From Larix kaempferi (lineage: Eukaryota > Streptophyta > Pinopsida > Pinales > Pinaceae): a stretch of DNA of 64,000 nt. The stretch covers positions 65,501,501 through 65,565,500 of the forward strand of contig BSBM01000361.1 in assembly GCA_027924585.1 (NCBI GenBank), read 5' to 3'. Both the position numbers and the translations under genes were made by a program. Below, piece after piece: positions 20,789 to 30,418 of the stretch; positions within the stretch are counted from its first letter, which is position 1, and each line of letters opens with the position of its first letter. The notes under the pieces were generated by a model that made no database searches, was not told the DNA's origin, and saw only the letters and a list, made by a program, of their open reading frames with translations.

Positions 20789-21118
20789 ATGTCTCACCAC
20801 ACCAAGCTTGAGGATAAGCTTAAAGGGGCTGATAAATTCCAAGCCTGGAAGTATAGGATTGGTTTAATCCTGGAAGAGAATGAGTTGGACTCATATGTAA
20901 AAGAAGACATCCCTATCCCAGAGGATAAAGAGACTAAAATATTGCATAAGAACAACTTGGTCAAGGCAAAGAGAATCATTGCTGATTCTATCAAAGACCA
21001 TCTCATACCACATGTGTCATCTGTGAAGACACCCAAGGAGATGTTTGACTCTTTGACCAAACTATTTGAAGGGAAGAACATAAATCAGAAGATGACCCTA
21101 CGGAATCAATTGAAAAGG
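20789..21118 (+). pseudogene. Copia gag, element D, 5' part
   Basis: ATG at 20789 opens K-L-E-D-K-L-K-G-A-D-K-F-Q-A-W-K-Y-R, the typical copia gag start, and continues through P-K-E-M-F-D-S-L-T-K-L-F-E-G to R-N-Q-L-K, where gypsy E begins. The reading frame resumes across the TSD at 25407-25412 with S-Y-F-S-K-V-S-Q-I-K. No stop occurs in this part, so insertion of E is the first lesion from the 5' end. Confidence 0.88.
21114..21118. repeat. Target-site duplication of gypsy E, left
   Basis: AAAGG, repeated at 25407-25411 directly after the right LTR. Confidence 0.92.
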
Positions 21119-21505
21119 TGTTAGGAAACTATGTCAACCCTTCTCTTTACTATGTTAGTATATTGTTGTTGGACGCATATGCTTTGTAAGTCGTCCCGTA
21201 GTATTTGTTGATCCATAGTTTATATTAGCCCATAGTATTGACCCATAGTATTGGACGCATATGCTTTGTAAGTCGTCCCATAGTATTATATGTCCCATGG
21301 TTTTGACTCATAGTATTGGGCATAGACTTAGTATATAAGTGTGTGTTGAGGTCATTGAAGGCACCGTGAAGTTAATTGTATTGAGCTTGCTCAAAGGAGG
21401 TTGCCCCTTCGAAGTGGCCCGTGATCAATATAAAAGTGATTCTAAGTTCAATTATTTCTGATATCTTGTGTATTTGCATTAATTAATTATTGCAGGTTCT
21501 TCACA
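21119..21505 (+). repeat. 5' LTR of gypsy E (387 bp)
   Basis: TGTTAGG to TTCTTCACA, with TATATAAG at 21332-21339. A 29-bp unit starting TTGGACGCATATGC occurs twice inside the LTR (21169 and 21251, 82 bp apart); the right LTR has the same internal duplication. Confidence 0.95.
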
Positions 21506-21518
21506 TTTGGTATCAGAG
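21506..21518 (+). other. Primer binding site of gypsy E
   Basis: TTTGGTATCAGAG directly after the LTR; the TGGTATCAGAG core is complementary to initiator Met tRNA. Confidence 0.9.
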
Positions 21519-22536
21519 CACTTTCTTGGGCTCGTTGGGTGGAATTTCTGCTAAATTTTTTTTCGCATCTATTGCAAGTTTGGATCTGGGGATAACCCCT
21601 ATCCGCTTAACTGTGGGAAGTACTTGGGCATAAGCCCTAAAACTCATTGTGAGGAGTACCACAGGAACCCCAAAGTAGCTGGCCCATTGAGAGGACCTAC
21701 CAGCGAAAATGGCAACGACCCCTACCTAATTGACTAGTTCCCACCCGTGAGGTAAACCAAGAACTGTCGTTTGTGGCAAAGCGGTTATCAGTTTTACCTG
21801 AGCCATGGAGTGAGGAGTACTGCCCCAATGCACAAGCTGTCAGATAGCATTGATGGCCGAGTGAATCCTTTGAACCAATAGGAAGCCGCACATACCTGGT
21901 GTCCATATTTATTTTCAGCTAAACTGTTGCCGATCACTTCCGCTCCAGATCCAGCCATTCCAGATCTATTCTGAAAGTCGTTCCAGATCCAGTCATCATT
22001 TCAGATCCAGCCATTTTCAATAATTTTCGCGTTGTTGTAGATCCATCTGTTGAGGATCCCTTCCGCGCTGCTGTTGCTGATCCATTTCTGGAAAAAAAAA
22101 ATAAATCTATTTTTCGGCCATATCTCCCTCGTTTCAACTCCGTTTTCCCTGAAACTTCACTGACATCCCTGCAATCCCATTCTGCATATTTCATTCCTGA
22201 AGACCCTATCCCAAATTCCACTTCCCAAGACCATAAATCTCACATTTGTCTATTTTTAGGGTTTACCATAACTCCTTCAATTTTCACCCAAACACCGTCA
22301 AATTTTGCCACCATGTTCCTTTCCTAATTCTGCCTCTTTGTCCCTCTCTACCAAATTTTCTCATTCTTTCACCCTGCTTCTGAAATCCCCATTTTTTGCT
22401 TCCCTGTCCATCAGAAAGTGTCCAAAACCTAGTCAAACCCCAATTACCCATCCGAGTTTTTCCCAAATCCAAATCTTCCTTTACTAAATAAGATTTTGTT
22501 TGTGTTTTTCTATCCATTTCCAAAAAAAAAAAAAAC
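21519..22536 (+). other. Leader of gypsy E
   Basis: About 1 kb without a conserved ORF. It ends in an A-run (22521-22535) just before the gag ATG. Reading frames on the minus strand across 21934-22958 show no recognisable domain and overlap the start of gag. Confidence 0.6.
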
Positions 22537-23182
22537 ATGGAGGACGCACTTGCAGCCATCCAAACCAAACTCCAAGATCTGGATGAAAAATTTCTTAGCC
22601 TCCATCTTTGGCATTCGGCCATGAACAATAACTGACAGCCAGAATCTTTTGCAGCCACCGAGTTCTCTTCTTCAGCAATTTTCGCGCGCCGAAGCTTGAT
22701 TTTCCTCGCTTCAATGGTACCGATCCTACTAGATGGGTATACCAAGTAGAACAATATTTCAGTCTGCATAATACTTTTGATGTCCAGAAATTTCCACTTT
22801 CCTCCTTTCATTTGGAACAAGAAGCCCTTCAATGGTACCGTTGGTACATCAAAGCTCATCCCGAGCCAAACTCGACAGATTTTTGCCAACTCCTTTTGCC
22901 ACAATTTGGTCCTAATGCTTTTGACGACTTCACAAGAGCACTCACTAAACTGCACCAAACTGGCATAGTGAGAGAGTATCAGATGGAATTTGAGAAACTA
23001 GCCAATCACATAAAAGGATTGTCTGATGAATTCTATAGAAGTTGTTTTATCAGTGGTCTCAAGGATGAAATCTTCTCAGAGGTCAAAATGTTCTGTCCCA
23101 ACACAATGATGGAAGTCCTAGGGTTGGCTAAGTTGGAAAAACTCAACAACGCTCCAAACCCACCTTTGTTCCCTTCAGAAAT
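22537..23182 (+). pseudogene. Gypsy gag, element E
   Basis: ATG at 22537 (M-E-D-A-L-A-A-I-Q-T-K-L). A stop follows A-M-N-N-N, then the capsid domain reads L-D-F-P-R-F-N-G-T-D-P-T-R-W, L-Q-W-Y-R-W-Y, F-E-K-L-A-N-H-I-K-G-L and F-I-S-G-L-K-D-E-I, the Retrotrans_gag pattern. A frameshift near 23170 moves the zinc knuckle into the frame of the following ORF. Gag forms the particle. Confidence 0.87.
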
Positions 23183-24298
23183 ATGGGTTCCCAACGACCT
23201 CCCATCACGCCTGCCCCGCAACCAACTCCTATCAAGAATTTGTCTAAAACAGAGATGCAGGCACGCCGAGAAAAAGGGCTTTGTTATAATTGTGATGAGA
23301 AATTCACTCGGGGACATAGATGTGTTCAACAAAAGCTCTATCTCTTGGATGTGGATTCTCCGCCTGCCTCAGAACTTGATGAAGAAGCTCCAGATACAGC
23401 AGATGATCAGGTCGACATTCAACACCCGCCTGTTGACACCCCATCTCAGGACGACCCACCCGATCTCTCTCTCCATGCTGTAACCGACGTCACCACCCCA
23501 CAAACAATGCGAGTCAGGGGATACTTCAAGAAGCTCCCTCTTACAATACTCATTGATTCTGGTAGCACTCATAACTTCATTAACCCTCGGATTGCCAAAC
23601 AGGCTGATTGTTTTGTCCATCCTTGCTCCAACTTTGAAGTCATGGTTTCCAATGGGGGCACCTTACCTTGCAAGGGGAAGTGTCACAATGTGCGTATCTC
23701 TATGGAAGATTATAACCTGCGCTCTGACATGTTTGCCTTGTCCTTAGGCAGATGTGATGTGGTTTTGGGCGTTCAATGGTTACGCACACTTGGCCCCATC
23801 TTATGGGATTTTTTGGAACTTTGGATGCAGTTTTCAGTAAATGGGGCACAACACAAATTAATGGGCTTACAACCAGGGTCTCTCTGCATCATCAGTTCAC
23901 ATCGCCTGGAAAAAATCCTTAAGAAGAATTCACATGGTATCATCGCTCAGCTCCACTCCCTTCAGATGCACCCATCAACGGTCTCCACTACTTCCTTAGA
24001 TAGATATGCAGGTGTCTTTGCTGAACCAATGAGATTTCCGCCTTCAAGAGACCTTTCCGGTAAGAATTTAGTCGCATCTACCTGTCAGCAGGAACTGATG
24101 GCTATTTTGCATGCATTACAGAAGTGGCAGCCATACCTATTAGGGAATTATTTCTGCATCAAGATTGATCTCCAGAGTCTGGAAATTTTTCTAGAACAAT
24201 GGGTCTCCTCCCCAACACACCTGAAATGGGTTATCCCTATGCGGTCACTTACAAGAAGGGTAAGGACAATATGGTGGCAGATGCTCCTTCTCGCATAA
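23183..24298 (+). pseudogene. Gag knuckle, protease and RNase H fusion, element E
   Basis: One open frame of 371 codons created by deletion. Order: knuckle variant C-Y-N-C-D-E-K-F-T-R-G-H-R-C, an acidic linker, protease active site L-I-D-S-G-S-T-H-N-F, V-V-L-G-V-Q-W-L, the pre-RT stretch R-Y-A-G-V-F-A-E-P, and then directly RNase H sequence Q-E-L-M-A-I-L-H-A-L-Q-K-W. RT is missing between P-P-S-R-D and S-G-K-N-L. The D-S-G site looks intact. The frame continues shifted at 24199 with K-D-N-M-V-A-D-A. The intact length is striking but is probably a by-product of a frame-preserving deletion. Confidence 0.87.
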
Positions 24299-24576
24299 TT
24301 AATGACCCAGTTTCTCTTACAGGTCTTTCTCTGCTTGTTCCAATTTGGTTGCAATATGTTCAACAGGGCTATCTCTTCTATGAACTCCATGCTTCTTCAT
24401 CAGCAGGGCACTCTGGGTTCTTCAAAATGTATGACTGGGAACAATGTAACTTCTTTTGGCAAGGACTGAAAATGACAATTCAACAAATGGTGACTGACTG
24501 TGATACTTTCCAGGTCAACAAGGGTGAAACGACACTCCTTTCGGGATTGCTCGAACCCTTGCCCATCCCTACATAG
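24199..24576 (+). pseudogene. End of RNase H and integrase zinc domain, element E
   Basis: Reads V-T-Y-K-K-G-K-D-N-M-V-A-D-A (RNase H C-terminus), then integrase N-terminus with A-G-H-S-G-F-F-K-M, F-F-W-Q-G-L and C-D-T-F-Q; the last Cys of the HHCC pattern is F. It ends at P-L-P-I-P-T, just before the catalytic core. Confidence 0.83.
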
Positions 24577-25005
24577 CTTTGGCCAACTATTTCTATGGAT
24601 CTCCTAGTAGTGCTCTAGTGGTACAATACCACATCTCAAAGGACACCATATGAAGCAGTCTATGGACAGACACCGCCAGTTCTTCTTCCATACACCCTTA
24701 GCAGCTCCCCAGTTCAGGAAATTGACTCGGTTCTTCGAAACTGCGATCAGATTCTTCTCATTCTGTAGGACAATCTTCACATGGCCAGAATTCGCCTGAA
24801 ACAACAAGCCGATCAACACCATTCTGAGTGCATTTTCCGCACAGCTGATGGGGTTCTTCTTCGTCTATAGCCCTCCAAGAAATCCTCCCTGACACTCCAA
24901 AAGCATCAGTGGCCCAAAATGCAACCCGAGGATGCTACTGGGGAACCACTTCTTCAGATTATGCAGCAATTTCTCCAACCAAAGCTTTGAGGACAAAGCT
25001 TTTTC
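24577..25005 (+). pseudogene. Integrase C-terminus and chromodomain remnant, element E
   Basis: I-S-M-D-L-L at 24593 is the start of the integrase core, but it jumps directly to T-P-Y-E-A-V-Y-G-Q-T-P-P, the end of the core, so the D and E catalytic blocks are lost. After stops, Q-P-E-D-A-T-G-E resembles the last strand of a chromodomain, which targets integration to marked chromatin. Confidence 0.7.
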
Positions 25006-25019
25006 TAAGGGAGAGGGGA
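25006..25019 (+). other. Polypurine tract of gypsy E
   Basis: TAAGGGAGAGGGGA directly before the right LTR. Confidence 0.9.
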
Positions 25020-25406
25020 TGTTAGGAACCCGTGTCAACCCTTCTCTTTACTATGTTAGTATATTGTTGTTGGACGCATATGCTTTGTAAGTCGTCCCGT
25101 AGTATTTGTTGATCCATAGTTTATATTAGCCCATAGTATTGACCCATAGTATTGGACGCATATGCTTTGTAAGTCGTCCCGTAGTATTATATGTCCCATG
25201 GTTTTGACTCATAGTATTGGGCATAGACTTAGTATATAAGTGTGTGTTGAGGTCATTGAAGGCACTGTGAAGTTAATTGTATTGAGATTTCTCAAAGGAG
25301 GTTGCCCCCTTGAAGTGGCCCGTGATCAATATAAAATTGATTCTAAGTTCTATTATTTCTGATATCTCGTGTATTTGCATTAATTAATTATTGTAGGTTT
25401 TTCACA
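25020..25406 (+). repeat. 3' LTR of gypsy E (387 bp)
   Basis: Same length and termini as the left LTR; followed by AAAGG, the TSD. Confidence 0.95.
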
Positions 25407-25411
25407 AAAGG

Positions 25412-25936
25412 GTCAAGATGTCGAATGGAGAAACCATTCAATCCTATTTCTCCAAGGTCTCTCAGATCAAGGAACGACTTGAAGCTATAGATGAAATGGT
25501 GGAGAATGGTTAAATTGTTATGACCACTTTGAATGGCCTACCTAGGTCATGGGACTCTTTTATCCAAGGGATCTGTGCAAGAAAGAAATTAATCTCCTTC
25601 AGTAGACTATGGGAGGAATGTTCTCCAGAAGAAGCAAGGCTTGTGGCAAGAGAAGAAAAGATGGGGAATGAAGATCAAGCCCTCACAGTACACACCAAGA
25701 AAGGAAAGTTCAAGAGGGATCCTTCCCATCACAAGAAGAAATCTTCTCATCCTTATCACAAATACAAGAAAGATCTAAGGTGTTTCAATTGCAATGAGAA
25801 AGGTCAATTTGCTTCAGAATGTCCCAAGAACAAAAGGAATAACAACAACAACTCCAGCAAGAAGAAGAAGGGCAGAAAAAGTTCCATGCTCATGCCGCTG
25901 AAGATGATGAACCTCCAAAGAAGAAAGCTAGGGTAG
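25412..25936 (+). pseudogene. Copia gag, element D, 3' part
   Basis: Continues gag after gypsy E: S-Y-F-S-K-V-S-Q-I-K, L-N-G-L-P-R-S-W-D-S-F, then basic sequence and the knuckle C-F-N-C-N-E-K-G-Q-F-A-S-E-C. The knuckle has Q where the zinc-binding H is expected. One stop lies near 25512 (E-N-G then TAA). A frameshift near 25930 leads to the protease frame. The N/K-rich tail is typical of copia nucleocapsid. Confidence 0.87.
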
Positions 25937-26400
25937 AAAGTGATGATGACTCATTAAGTGAAGAAGAGTATGTTCTAATATCTACTCTCACAGGTACTAT
26001 CTCCCATGGTTGTAATGATTGGTTAATTGACAGTGGGGCTTCAAAACACATGACTAGGTTTAAATAATCCTTTGCTAATCTATCTAAACATGAGTCACCC
26101 CACAAGGTGAAACTTGTGGATGACTACCAATACCCTATCAAAGGAAGTGGTGAGGCCTCCTACAATCTAGACTCTGGGAAGTCTTTGAATATGAAAGATG
26201 TTTTGTATGTACTTGGGCTCAAGAAGAACCTTCTCTCCATCTCTGCATTGGATGCAAAAGGCATGAGGGTTTCATTTGTAGATGGCCAAGTCCTAATGTG
26301 GCCAAACAGTAAAACTATTGATGATGTAGTGGTGATTGGAGAGCAAGAGGGAGGATTGTACAAATTGAAGGGACAACCTGAAAATGCCATGGTGACATGA
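25937..26400 (+). pseudogene. Copia protease and start of pre-integrase region, element D
   Basis: After an acidic stretch it reads W-L-I-D-S-G-A-S-K-H-M-T-R, the copia aspartic protease site, then a stop at 26065, then V-K-L-V-D-D, M-K-D-V-L-Y-V-L-G-L-K-K-N-L-L-S-I-S and G-G-L-Y-K-L-K. The next expected block, the pre-integrase H-x-R-L-x-H motif, is absent; copia similarity stops at about 26400 and resumes in RT near 31760. Confidence 0.85.
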
Positions 26401-28082
26401 AGACAAGGATTCATCCATAGTTATGAATCACATAAAGGTATGTATAAATTGTTTTTACAAAAGTTAACTTGTGAGTTATGCAGGTCATTGAAGAGAACAA
26501 GAAAACATTACTAGACATAACTAGCAAATATGGTGACCAGGTATGTGTTTCTTATATCATAGGATCTCTTATATAAGTATGCATGACATGATTGATAATG
26601 ATTATTCATGAAGTCATAGGTTTGAATAATCATGGGTGTATGCATATTATGTTTCTTATCTTAATTAGTGATATGACTAACCAAAAGATTCATAGGTTTG
26701 AGTAATCACGGGTTTAGGTATATTATGTTTATGACTAACCATAAGAATGCTTATTATTTCTGTTTGAAATGATCATGACTATACATGCTTGAGATTATTG
26801 TGTTTTGATAGTATCAAGATTATACTAATGAATGTGTGATTATGTATGAGATCTCGAGGATAACACAATAGTGATACTAATAAGAATGCATAGGGATCAA
26901 TAATGAATTCAAGAACAGGTAATCCAGGAAGCAAAGATCAAGAGGGAGCACACTCCAGTGGTTTCTGCAAGGATGCAGATATTCAGAGGGAGTTGACCAT
27001 CTCTCTACATTCCACAACATAAAGGTGTAGAAGAAGCTACTTAAGATTAGGACTTGTTGGCAGCCAGCAACAACCTCTTCATTTCTTGACAAAATGAAGA
27101 GAGATCATCTCTTTATGTGATTTATCAATTCAAAAATTATGTTAGAGCACCTTCAGAATCTTTGATTCTGAAGGTACTCTTAATCACAGGAAAGTAATTT
27201 AATGTTTCTAGAGTTGATAGGAACTTGATCATAAAACTTGGCTTTTAAACGAATGTCAGATAAGTTTCGTAAATTCTCATTAAAGCTATTTAAAACATCA
27301 AAATGAATTTATGTGACTTAAGGGATTTGTGCCTAGAGAAATATCATAAAACACATTGTTTAGGGTATTATTAGTCCTAAGACTAAGAGAATTTTGGAAG
27401 TTAACATCGTATGTAATACCCTATTATGAACTTTGTAAATATCATAGTTAATGGATAAATGAGGTTTGTATAGGCAATTTTTGCATATGATAAATACCCT
27501 ATATGATGGTATAATGTATCAATAGGATGTTTAAAGGTTTTTAAACTTAGTGTTGTACATATATATATAGCTTTGTACATATACATAGAATAAACATTAA
27601 GCTAGCCATTTGATTTATTACTCTTCATACCACTACGTAACATGATAAAACAGGGATGATTGTTTGATGAACTGGCCATGCAATAAACCAAGGGTTAAAT
27701 CAATAAAAGTTTTGGATCGATGAGCTGGTATGAAAACGTGGCTTTCACCCCTTGACAGAATCGACAGTTGTATGCATTTGGTAAAATCGTGTTGACAGTG
27801 TTAATTTCTAACAGTCATTTCAAATTACGCCATTGTACCTATTAATTATGAACCACTGTCAATAATCAGTGATCGTAATGATGATTCTATCAGTCTTAGT
27901 ATCGTTGGTTCGCCAAGTTAAGTGGTTATCACTAACAGGCATGGTCTAACGTAGATAAATTGGCATAAATCATGGTGTAGTGTGAAAGTTGTAACATTTA
28001 TCACTGCTTGAAATCCCGCTAAAATGGTAGGTTCAGAGATTTGATTTCTGATTAGATTTGAAGCATGTGAAGATTATCTATC
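26401..28082. other. Unassigned DNA, left part of the block inside copia D
   Basis: About 1.7 kb with no similarity to the copia element and no supportable ORF. It includes a duplicated 76-bp segment (TCATAGGTTTGA at 26614 and 26690) and a near-perfect hairpin at 27144-27180. I see no LTR pair and no clear terminal inverted repeats at the edges of the whole 26401-31689 block. Confidence 0.5.
27144..27180. other. Near-perfect 17-bp hairpin
   Basis: AGAGCACCTTCAGAATC, three-base loop TTT, then GATTCTGAAGGTACTCT. Only one position of 17 is not Watson-Crick, and in RNA it would be a C-A or G-U pair depending on strand. It is isolated in AT-rich DNA. Confidence 0.85.
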
Positions 28083-29780
28083 ATGTCGTGTGTATGGATA
28101 CCTATTCCCTCTGTTTTCACTTTCCCTTTCATTTCGCGACCAAGCCCAGAAAGTGCTGGAGAAACCATGTCTCCTCTGAATCGTTTTGAGATCTCAGGGT
28201 TTGAGCTTATTGAATCCAACCAAGAAGCTGCCAAAGGATTTGAGAAAATGGGATGGACACATTTCTTTCGAAGCTTTGATGGTCACCATGCGGAGATTAC
28301 TAAGATGCTTGCAATGAGTTTTGAAGATGACAGGGTGCGAATTGGGGGTTTCGAGTTTGTTATCAATGAAGACAAAATTGCTAAAGCCACGAAACTTCCC
28401 CAAGTGGGAGAATGCTGGTTTAAGGGCACTATGGTTGACAAGAAGAAGTGTTTGGCTTTGTTAATGCCTTTACCAGATAAAACGAAGCTGAGGATAGGCG
28501 TACCTGTAAAATTTCTAAAGCCCGAATGGAGAGATTACTATGAAATCTTAGTAAGGTACGTAACCTGTTGTGGACGCTATTCCCATTTGCACTTGTATCA
28601 TTTACGGTTGTTGTTAGCAGTAAAGGGTTATAAACTTAATTTGCCCTTCTATCTTTGGCAAAGCCTTAAGAAAATGTCACAGTCTGTAAGGAATTTCAAT
28701 AACCCTGACAATAGTTTGTGTCATCATGGATTGATAAAATTTTTATTGCAATTCCAATTATCTGCAAAGGGTCTGTCTTGGGATAAATTTCTAGTTGATT
28801 GTCAATTGGGGCCAACACAGTATTGGCCTAATCCATCTCCTCGAACTCGTAGAAGACGAAAAGTCATAAATCCTGAGGTTAATAGCTCAGAGGTTAAGGA
28901 ACCAGAGGTCGTAAACATGCCCATAGATGATGAGATAAATGAAGATGCTGATATGGTTTCAGTTCCCTGCGATTCTAGGGAAGCATTAGATAAACCCGAA
29001 CCTGGTAAGAATGATGGCAACCCTGCAAAACCAAAAGAAGGATTAGCCGAAGGGGAAATTGATAAACCTGATAAATGTGATAAAGATTCTATGCATAAGT
29101 TGAACCATTTAGCTCAGGTTTGTGGTGACAAGGAAGGGTTGAATTTCGAAAACTTATCGTTTTCGCGTAGAGTCACTAGAAGCATGCATACTCTCCATTA
29201 GATTCCAGGATATAGGTCTGATCCACAGACTTCCAAATCTACAGCTACTGAACCTATAGTTGTAAATATTGAGGATGATATTCCGATGTCTGTCCCTAAC
29301 ACAATAGATGTAGGGAATTCTGCTACTGCGCAGGGAAGTGATGTGCAATCAGGTGAGGTCGAGGGCAATCAACCAGAAATAAACGTTAACACTGTAGAAC
29401 TTGAACCATTACACAATCAGCATTGTGATAGTCCTCGTTCTCCTCATGTAACTAAAGAAGACGAAACTCTGCAACAGGTATTAGGAAAAATTTATCAAGA
29501 TAAAATCACAGAGCTCAGAGGAAAGCGTAAACAGTGTCTATTAAGTACAGCCTTATTGGAAGAAGAAAACAAAACTTTCAGGAAAGAATTGCTAGAATGG
29601 ATTGACAGGTGGAAAAGAGCCAACATGAAGAAGAATCAACTCAAGAAATCCAGGAAATCAATATTAAATACGAATCAGCTGTTATTGGAACGAATTGAAA
29701 AACAAAATGTTAAAATTATCAGGTTGAAGGCTAAATTAGCTGAAGCTAGAAGAGTAGTCGCTCTTCATAATGAGGCTTAA
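28083..29780 (+). pseudogene. Hypothetical 566-codon gene with coiled coil, one internal stop
   Basis: One reading frame from 28083 to 29780 interrupted only by TAG at 29199-29201. The start may be ATG 28167 (M-S-P-L-N-R-F-E-I). Residues 1-220 look globular: G-W-T-H-F-F-R-S-F-D-G, A-T-K-L-P-Q-V-G-E-C-W-F-K-G, F-L-K-P-E-W, C-C-G-R-Y-S-H-L-H-L-Y-H-L-R, L-N-L-P-F-Y-L. Then come a basic run (P-R-T-R-R-R-R-K), an acidic linker, R-R-V-T-R-S-M, and a K/E/L-rich coiled coil. From memory this resembles a repetitive plant family found near transposons, but I could not verify it. A GT-AG intron fits at 29815-29946 after the stop. It is plus strand, in the same direction as copia D. Confidence 0.6.
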
Positions 29781-30340
29781 TAGTTTTCTCTTCTCTTATG
29801 TCACGATATAACAGGTAATGGTTATTTCGATTTTGCATGCCTGTAAAATCGGAGATTTAACAGGCATGCATTTATAATTTTTAAGTATTTTTGTTAACTG
29901 TGTTAAATTGATTTTAATATAATGCATTGATTGAATTTAATGCAGGAAGTTTTATCACCCCCTTCTTCCAAGAATACAGGACGTGGTTGATGCGATGGCA
30001 TGGAGATGTAGCTGATTTGTTACAAGCTGGAGTTTTGTGAATGGGCAAGAACTTTCTGAGATACCTCGACTCAGGCCAGTCGATTTTTATTTTAGTAGTA
30101 GGTGTAATTAGATGCCCTTTTGGTTAAATAAGTTCCTATAATGTTGCATGCAACATTTATAGCAAAACTGACTCTTAGTAGTATATAAATGGAGATTTTT
30201 TATGAACTCGAGGGATGGAGTGTGGAAGAAAACTTGTTGAAATATATTTTGTTACTAGTACTACATCAAACTTGAAGCTGAAGCTTTCGTGTGGATGATA
30301 CTTGATATCTGCAAATGATACTGTGACTGGTATTCATTTT

Positions 30341-30418
<78 letters not shown>

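Larger units (their letters stand above)
21119..25406 (+). mobile_element. Chromovirus-like gypsy element E, internally deleted
   Basis: Plus-strand element of 4288 bp with two 387-bp LTRs, PBS, gag, protease, RNase H and parts of integrase. RT and the integrase core are deleted. The C-terminal remnant includes Q-P-E-D-A-T-G-E, matching the P-E-E-A-T-W-E end of an integrase chromodomain, which suggests a chromovirus. The LTRs differ at roughly 15 sites, and the AAAGG TSD is intact, so it is one of the younger insertions here. Confidence 0.93.

Noticed and set aside
21934-22958. Minus-strand frame of 224 codons and a neighbour in the leader and gag of gypsy E
   Set aside because: No recognisable domain; it overlaps a real gag on the plus strand and lies in an LTR element leader.
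26438-26540. A 57-bp exon-like segment with AG before and GT after (26484-26540), open in frame with an ATG at 26423
   Set aside because: The implied upstream intron (26438-26483) is only 46 bp, below the usual plant minimum, and the peptide matches nothing I recognise.
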